64,000 bases of DNA from NCBI GenBank assembly GCA_047629195.1, contig JBLHWY010000003.1, forward strand, positions 41,759 to 105,758. The letters run 5' to 3'. Below are positions 61,325-64,000 of the stretch, in pieces. The stretch comes from UBA4582 sp047629195 (lineage in GTDB: Bacteria; Pseudomonadota; Gammaproteobacteria; Pseudomonadales; Azotimanducaceae). How positions within the stretch are numbered: position 1 is the first letter of the stretch; the number at the start of each line of letters is the position of its first letter. The notes beneath the pieces are model-generated. The model was given only the letters and a program-made list of their open reading frames with translations. It ran no database searches and was not told the DNA's origin. The translations under genes were made by a program, and so were the position numbers.

Positions 61325-61984
61325 TTATGAACTCAGGCTCTTGATATAGCCGAAGAAACCTTCTTTGTTAGCCTCAGTGTCTGCTGCAATCCTTATACTG
61401 ATAGGATCTTCAGAAAATGTTTTGCGCCAATCAGAGAGGCCGAGAATTCGGCTACCTAAGTCGACGTTGGTCATTGCACCCCCCATATCTGCGACGGTTA
61501 ACACGTAGTACAGATAAATATCTGCCATCGTGAATTCGTCGCCGAGGCTCCAGGGTGAAAACTTTGCCAGCGCATTTATGCTGTTAATACCTCGTTCTAC
61601 TACTGCGCGCACTTCATTCAGAATTGGCTCTGGCGCTGGTCGGCCGCTGAAGCTAAACGGAAGTAGTCTGCGATTAGGCAGTTCCAGATATAGTTCTGCC
61701 ATGTGCATCAGTTGGCGTACCTTGTTGCGTGCAACCGGGTCTGTTGGAAAGAGTGGTTTTTGAGGGTAAGCGTCTTCGATGTATTCGCACAATACGGCAG
61801 CTTCTGATAAATGCTGGCCATCATCTGTCGTCAAACTTGGTACCTTCAGTGCTGGGCTCAAATTCCCATAGCCTTCCGAGCTAGGATAGATCAGGTCTTC
61901 CTCGAATGAGACACCTTTGTATAGCAGGGCGTGTTTCGGCATATTGTAATAGTTGCTGTAGGAAAATCCGTGAAGCGTTGGCAT
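61325..61984 (-). CDS. Glutathione S-transferase family protein
   Basis: A 219-residue GST-fold protein. The thioredoxin-like domain (1-80) shows YSNYYNMPKHALLYKGVSFE, ALKVPSLTTDDGQHLSEAAV (cis-Pro and SEA glutathione motif: Ser/Glu) and LCEYIEDAYPQKPLFP. The all-helical half includes WSLGDEFTMADIYLYYVLTV. The Ser or Cys nucleophile expected early in the chain is not obvious (Ser9, Tyr10 near it). GGAG precedes the ATG by six bases. It is divergent from the alcohol dehydrogenase across about 178 bases, and the two may be regulated together. Confidence 0.93.
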   Translation of the reverse strand: MPTLHGFSYSNYYNMPKHALLYKGVSFEEDLIYPSSEGYGNLSPALKVPSLTTDDGQHLSEAAVLCEYIEDAYPQKPLFPTDPVARNKVRQLMHMAELYLELPNRRLLPFSFSGRPAPEPILNEVRAVVERGINSINALAKFSPWSLGDEFTMADIYLYYVLTVADMGGAMTNVDLGSRILGLSDWRKTFSEDPISIRIAADTEANKEGFFGYIKSLSS

Positions 61985-62039
61985 TTTGCTCTCCGTGGGT
62001 CTGGTACGTCAGGTTCGTGTCACGTTCCCGATATTATTT

Positions 62040-62057
62040 GTATACGAGATACTATAC
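62040..62057. promoter_or_regulatory. Imperfect palindrome GTATA...TATAC between divergent genes
   Basis: An 18-base stretch with 5-bp inverted arms (GTATA at 62040, TATAC ending 62057) in the intergenic region shared by the glutathione S-transferase and alcohol dehydrogenase genes. Suits a TetR- or MarR-type operator; nothing more is seen. Confidence 0.3.
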
Positions 62058-62080
62058 CAGAACCTCAGTGGCTTGAGCTT

Positions 62081-62103
62081 TGATAGTTGATAGTTGATAG
62101 TTG
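62081..62103. repeat. Tandem 8-bp-type repeat TGATAGT(T)
   Basis: TGATAGT three times in close succession, each separated by one T, 60 bases before the alcohol dehydrogenase start. Local slippage or regulator site. Confidence 0.35.
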
Positions 62104-62162
62104 GGTTGCACAGCATTAGCTTCTTGGGTAAAGATAGGTGAACGGCAAAAAGTGAGAGTTTT

Positions 62163-63167
62163 ATGAAAGCAGCAGTGTTTCATGGTCCAAGAGATGTTCG
62201 ATTTGAAGAAGTTGAACGACCAGTATTGAGTGAAGGCGAAGTGTTGCTCAGGGTCAGAGCGTGCGGAATCTGTGGCTCAGATTTACATACCTATCGACAT
62301 GGTATGTTTCTCGACTTGGGCAGTCCAATTGAATCTGGCAGAGTTCTCGGACACGAGTTCAGTGGTGAAGTGGCCGATGTCTGTGGGGAAGTTGAGGGTG
62401 TTAAAATTGGCGACAGAGTCACCTCTGTAGGTATGGGGGCGAATGCAGAATTCGTTAAACTATCAAAGGAAATGTCGGCAAACCTCATACAGATAGAAGA
62501 AGGTGTGAGCTTCGTTGAAGCAGCAACCACAGAGCCCTTGGCTACCTCTTTGCATGCGGCGAATCTTGGTGATGCACAAGACGGCGAAACGCATGTGATT
62601 ATGGGAGCTGGCATTATTGGTTTGGGTATCCTGCAGTGTATTAAAGCGAGGTCGTCGGCAAAGGTGATTGTGGTTGACCTTTCGAGCAAGCGGCTAGAAA
62701 AGGCGAAGGAACTTGGTGCCGATACCACTATAAATGCTGGTGACGTTGATGCTGTACAGGAAATATTAGCGCTGACTGGTTCCGAACAGTTGGGTTTAGT
62801 CGATGCGATTAATGGCAATGTTGATGTTGTGTATGACAGCGCCGGTATGGGTAAAAACTTCAAAGGAACCAGCGTGCTTGAGCAGGCGCTATCGATGGCG
62901 AGTATAAATGGTAGAGTGGTTATCGTTGCTGTTTACGAGCAAGATGTCAGTGTTGACTACAATGTCGTTGTACGTAAAGGCTTGAAAATTCTAGGCTCCT
63001 GGGCCTGGACGATGGAAGAGTTTGTTGAAGCGTCTGAGTTAATTCGAACCGGTAAGATAGATCGTAAGCCGCTGGTTAGTCATACGTTTTCGTTGGAGCA
63101 AGCGAGCGAAGCTTATGAGACGCAATTGCTCGCAGAGGAAGCTGTTAAGGTGGTCTTTACACCCTAA
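62163..63167 (+). CDS. Zinc-type alcohol dehydrogenase (MDR family) lacking the structural zinc lobe
   Basis: A 334-residue medium-chain dehydrogenase/reductase. The catalytic zinc region is ACGICGSDLHTYRHGMF and GRVLGHEFSGEV with the Glu and His ligands; GDRVTSVG then runs directly into the next strand, without the four-cysteine structural zinc loop of classical horse-type enzymes. The NAD site is VIMGAGIIGLGILQCIKARS with an Asp in VIVVDLSSKRLEKAKELGAD. SWAWTMEEFVEASELIRTG fits the sorbitol/threonine-dehydrogenase-like branch. It converges with the last hydrolase, four bases between their stops and no hairpin. Confidence 0.93.
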   Translation: MKAAVFHGPRDVRFEEVERPVLSEGEVLLRVRACGICGSDLHTYRHGMFLDLGSPIESGRVLGHEFSGEVADVCGEVEGVKIGDRVTSVGMGANAEFVKLSKEMSANLIQIEEGVSFVEAATTEPLATSLHAANLGDAQDGETHVIMGAGIIGLGILQCIKARSSAKVIVVDLSSKRLEKAKELGADTTINAGDVDAVQEILALTGSEQLGLVDAINGNVDVVYDSAGMGKNFKGTSVLEQALSMASINGRVVIVAVYEQDVSVDYNVVVRKGLKILGSWAWTMEEFVEASELIRTGKIDRKPLVSHTFSLEQASEAYETQLLAEEAVKVVFTP

Positions 63168-63171
63168 TATT

Positions 63172-64000
63172 TTATGCAGAAAGATCCGTTTTGCTTCTTA
63201 GGTCGATCAGGCTATTTACCGCTTCAGCACCCACACTTAAGTGTCCATGTTCTGGGAAGGTGCGAAGTTCGGCATTCTTGAGAATACTGACAGTATGCCT
63301 GGCGTGGGCAATCGGCACGATCCAGTCTTGTTCTCCGTGAATGACAATGACTGGACACCTAACGCGACTGATATCAAAGCTCGACCAACCATTAGCAGGA
63401 CCGTCTGCAATCCGGTCATCCGCGTAGCCAACAACGCCCTGTGCGAAAGACTCATTTGTTGGGTCGTTTGCTGCGAAAGCTGGGTCCATTATTGCTGCCA
63501 TATCCGGCGGGCTAAATAATGGCGGTACATCTGGATTGATTTCCATCATCTTTTCGCCCTTGTCACCGAATTGATCCGCTGCAACGGCGATCGCTGTATT
63601 GCGGTCAGGCGTGTTCCATATTGGTAAGGCATTGTCCATTCTCGCCTCATCGACCTCGTTGGCCCAACTCATGTCCGACATGCCACAGCAAACTAAAACG
63701 CCTAGTACGCGTTCAGGTGCAACCGATGCTGTTGCTAGAGAATAGCTGCCGCCGGTTGAATTACCTTGTGTGAAAAATTTTTGCAAACCTAGATGGTTTG
63801 CGATTGCCAGCGCATCATGGGTCCAATCACAGATGCTTCTGCCCGGCAGCGCTGTAGTCCCGCCGTATCCGGGTCTGTCGATGCCGATAAGCCGAAAACT
63901 AGCTTCTGAAGCGGCTTGGGCATAGCGTTTGGCTTCCATGCGTGAGCCTGGTCCGCCGTGGCAACACAACACTGCAATATCTGAAGGTTTGCCATAATCG
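63172..64000 (-). CDS. Alpha/beta hydrolase (5' end beyond the window)
   Basis: The C-terminal 276 or so residues of a serine-type alpha/beta hydrolase. The frame stays open to the window edge (reading DYGKPSDIAVLCCHGGPGSR near the end), so the true start is outside. LCCHGGPGSRMEAKRYA is the oxyanion loop, FTQGNSTGGSYSLATAS the nucleophile elbow (Gly-x-Ser-x-Gly), CPVIVIHGEQDWIVPIAHAR the acid region and FPEHGHLSVGAEA the histidine. It resembles proline-iminopeptidase/haloperoxidase-like esterases. No neighbour beyond the edge is visible. Confidence 0.92.
   Translation of the reverse strand, partial: DYGKPSDIAVLCCHGGPGSRMEAKRYAQAASEASFRLIGIDRPGYGGTTALPGRSICDWTHDALAIANHLGLQKFFTQGNSTGGSYSLATASVAPERVLGVLVCCGMSDMSWANEVDEARMDNALPIWNTPDRNTAIAVAADQFGDKGEKMMEINPDVPPLFSPPDMAAIMDPAFAANDPTNESFAQGVVGYADDRIADGPANGWSSFDISRVRCPVIVIHGEQDWIVPIAHARHTVSILKNAELRTFPEHGHLSVGAEAVNSLIDLRSKTDLSA

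Noticed and set aside
1..64000. tRNA, rRNA, insertion sequence or prophage genes
   Set aside because: No cloverleaf-like sequence, ribosomal RNA stretch, transposase or integrase motif was seen on either strand by eye; a tRNAscan or ISfinder search would be decisive.

Overview
This window reads as chromosomal DNA from a free-living, probably marine or aquatic, gammaproteobacterium-like heterotroph. GC content is moderate (by eye near 50%), coding is dense on both strands and Shine-Dalgarno sites are conventional. The lineage is inferred from gene content and style only. I see no rRNA, tRNA, CRISPR array, insertion sequence, phage gene or replication origin. No gene-free stretch exceeds 300 bases; the longest, 18545-18812, is described as a feature.

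Layout, left to right. 1-4081: four consecutive CaiB/BaiF CoA-transferase genes in one minus-strand operon, the last running off the left edge. 4150-7162: a secreted octaheme c-type cytochrome with HEAT and TPR repeats, behind a periplasmic solute-binding protein. 7337-13024: nitroreductase, membrane histidine kinase, phytanoyl-CoA dioxygenase-like enzyme, enoyl-CoA hydratase and an unrecognised protein. 13115-16172: SulP permease and a stand-alone LanC-like protein. 16382-18544: ketopantoate-reductase-like and iron-type alcohol dehydrogenase pair. 18813-20173: a secreted protein of eight two-cysteine repeats, coupled to a small unknown gene. 20197-27929: nitroreductase, lipoprotein sulfatase, penicillin-amidase-family acylase and a Tat-exported two-subunit molybdenum hydroxylase. 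28165-31818: small membrane protein with a start-codon problem, then a kinase / phospho-lyase / SDR operon. 31984-35852: a second, cytoplasmic three-subunit molybdenum hydroxylase with a MoaD-like protein.

35877-38192: a degenerate sensor-like membrane protein. 38295-49315: the best-defined catabolic unit, an acyclic-terpene-utilization (atu)-like cluster with transporter, enoyl-CoA hydratase, TetR regulator, AtuA-like protein, biotin-dependent carboxylase alpha and beta subunits, two acyl-CoA dehydrogenases and a VOC gene broken by an in-frame stop. 49520-53292: a secreted metzincin-like protease with calcium-binding and triplicated C-terminal repeats, preceded by a small anchored protein. 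53350-64000: esterase, IlvD/Edd dehydratase, DUF2255-like protein, two alpha/beta hydrolases, Spinster-type MFS transporter, phosphoesterase, secreted metallo-beta-lactamase-fold enzyme, glutathione S-transferase and zinc-type alcohol dehydrogenase.

Together the genes suggest a cell that activates unusual carbon skeletons (branched isoprenoid, aromatic/heterocyclic or steroid-like acids) as CoA thioesters, hydroxylates them with molybdenum or 2-oxoglutarate enzymes, carboxylates beta-branched intermediates and finishes by beta-oxidation. Substrates are not readable from sequence. The points most worth following are the CoA-transferase quartet with one member lacking the catalytic aspartate, the eight-repeat cysteine protein and its partner, the orphan LanC with a Cys-Cys metal site, the degenerate SPOR/ATPase/Hpt-like protein, the interrupted VOC gene, and the small membrane protein whose conserved-looking reading frame begins without ATG, GTG or TTG.
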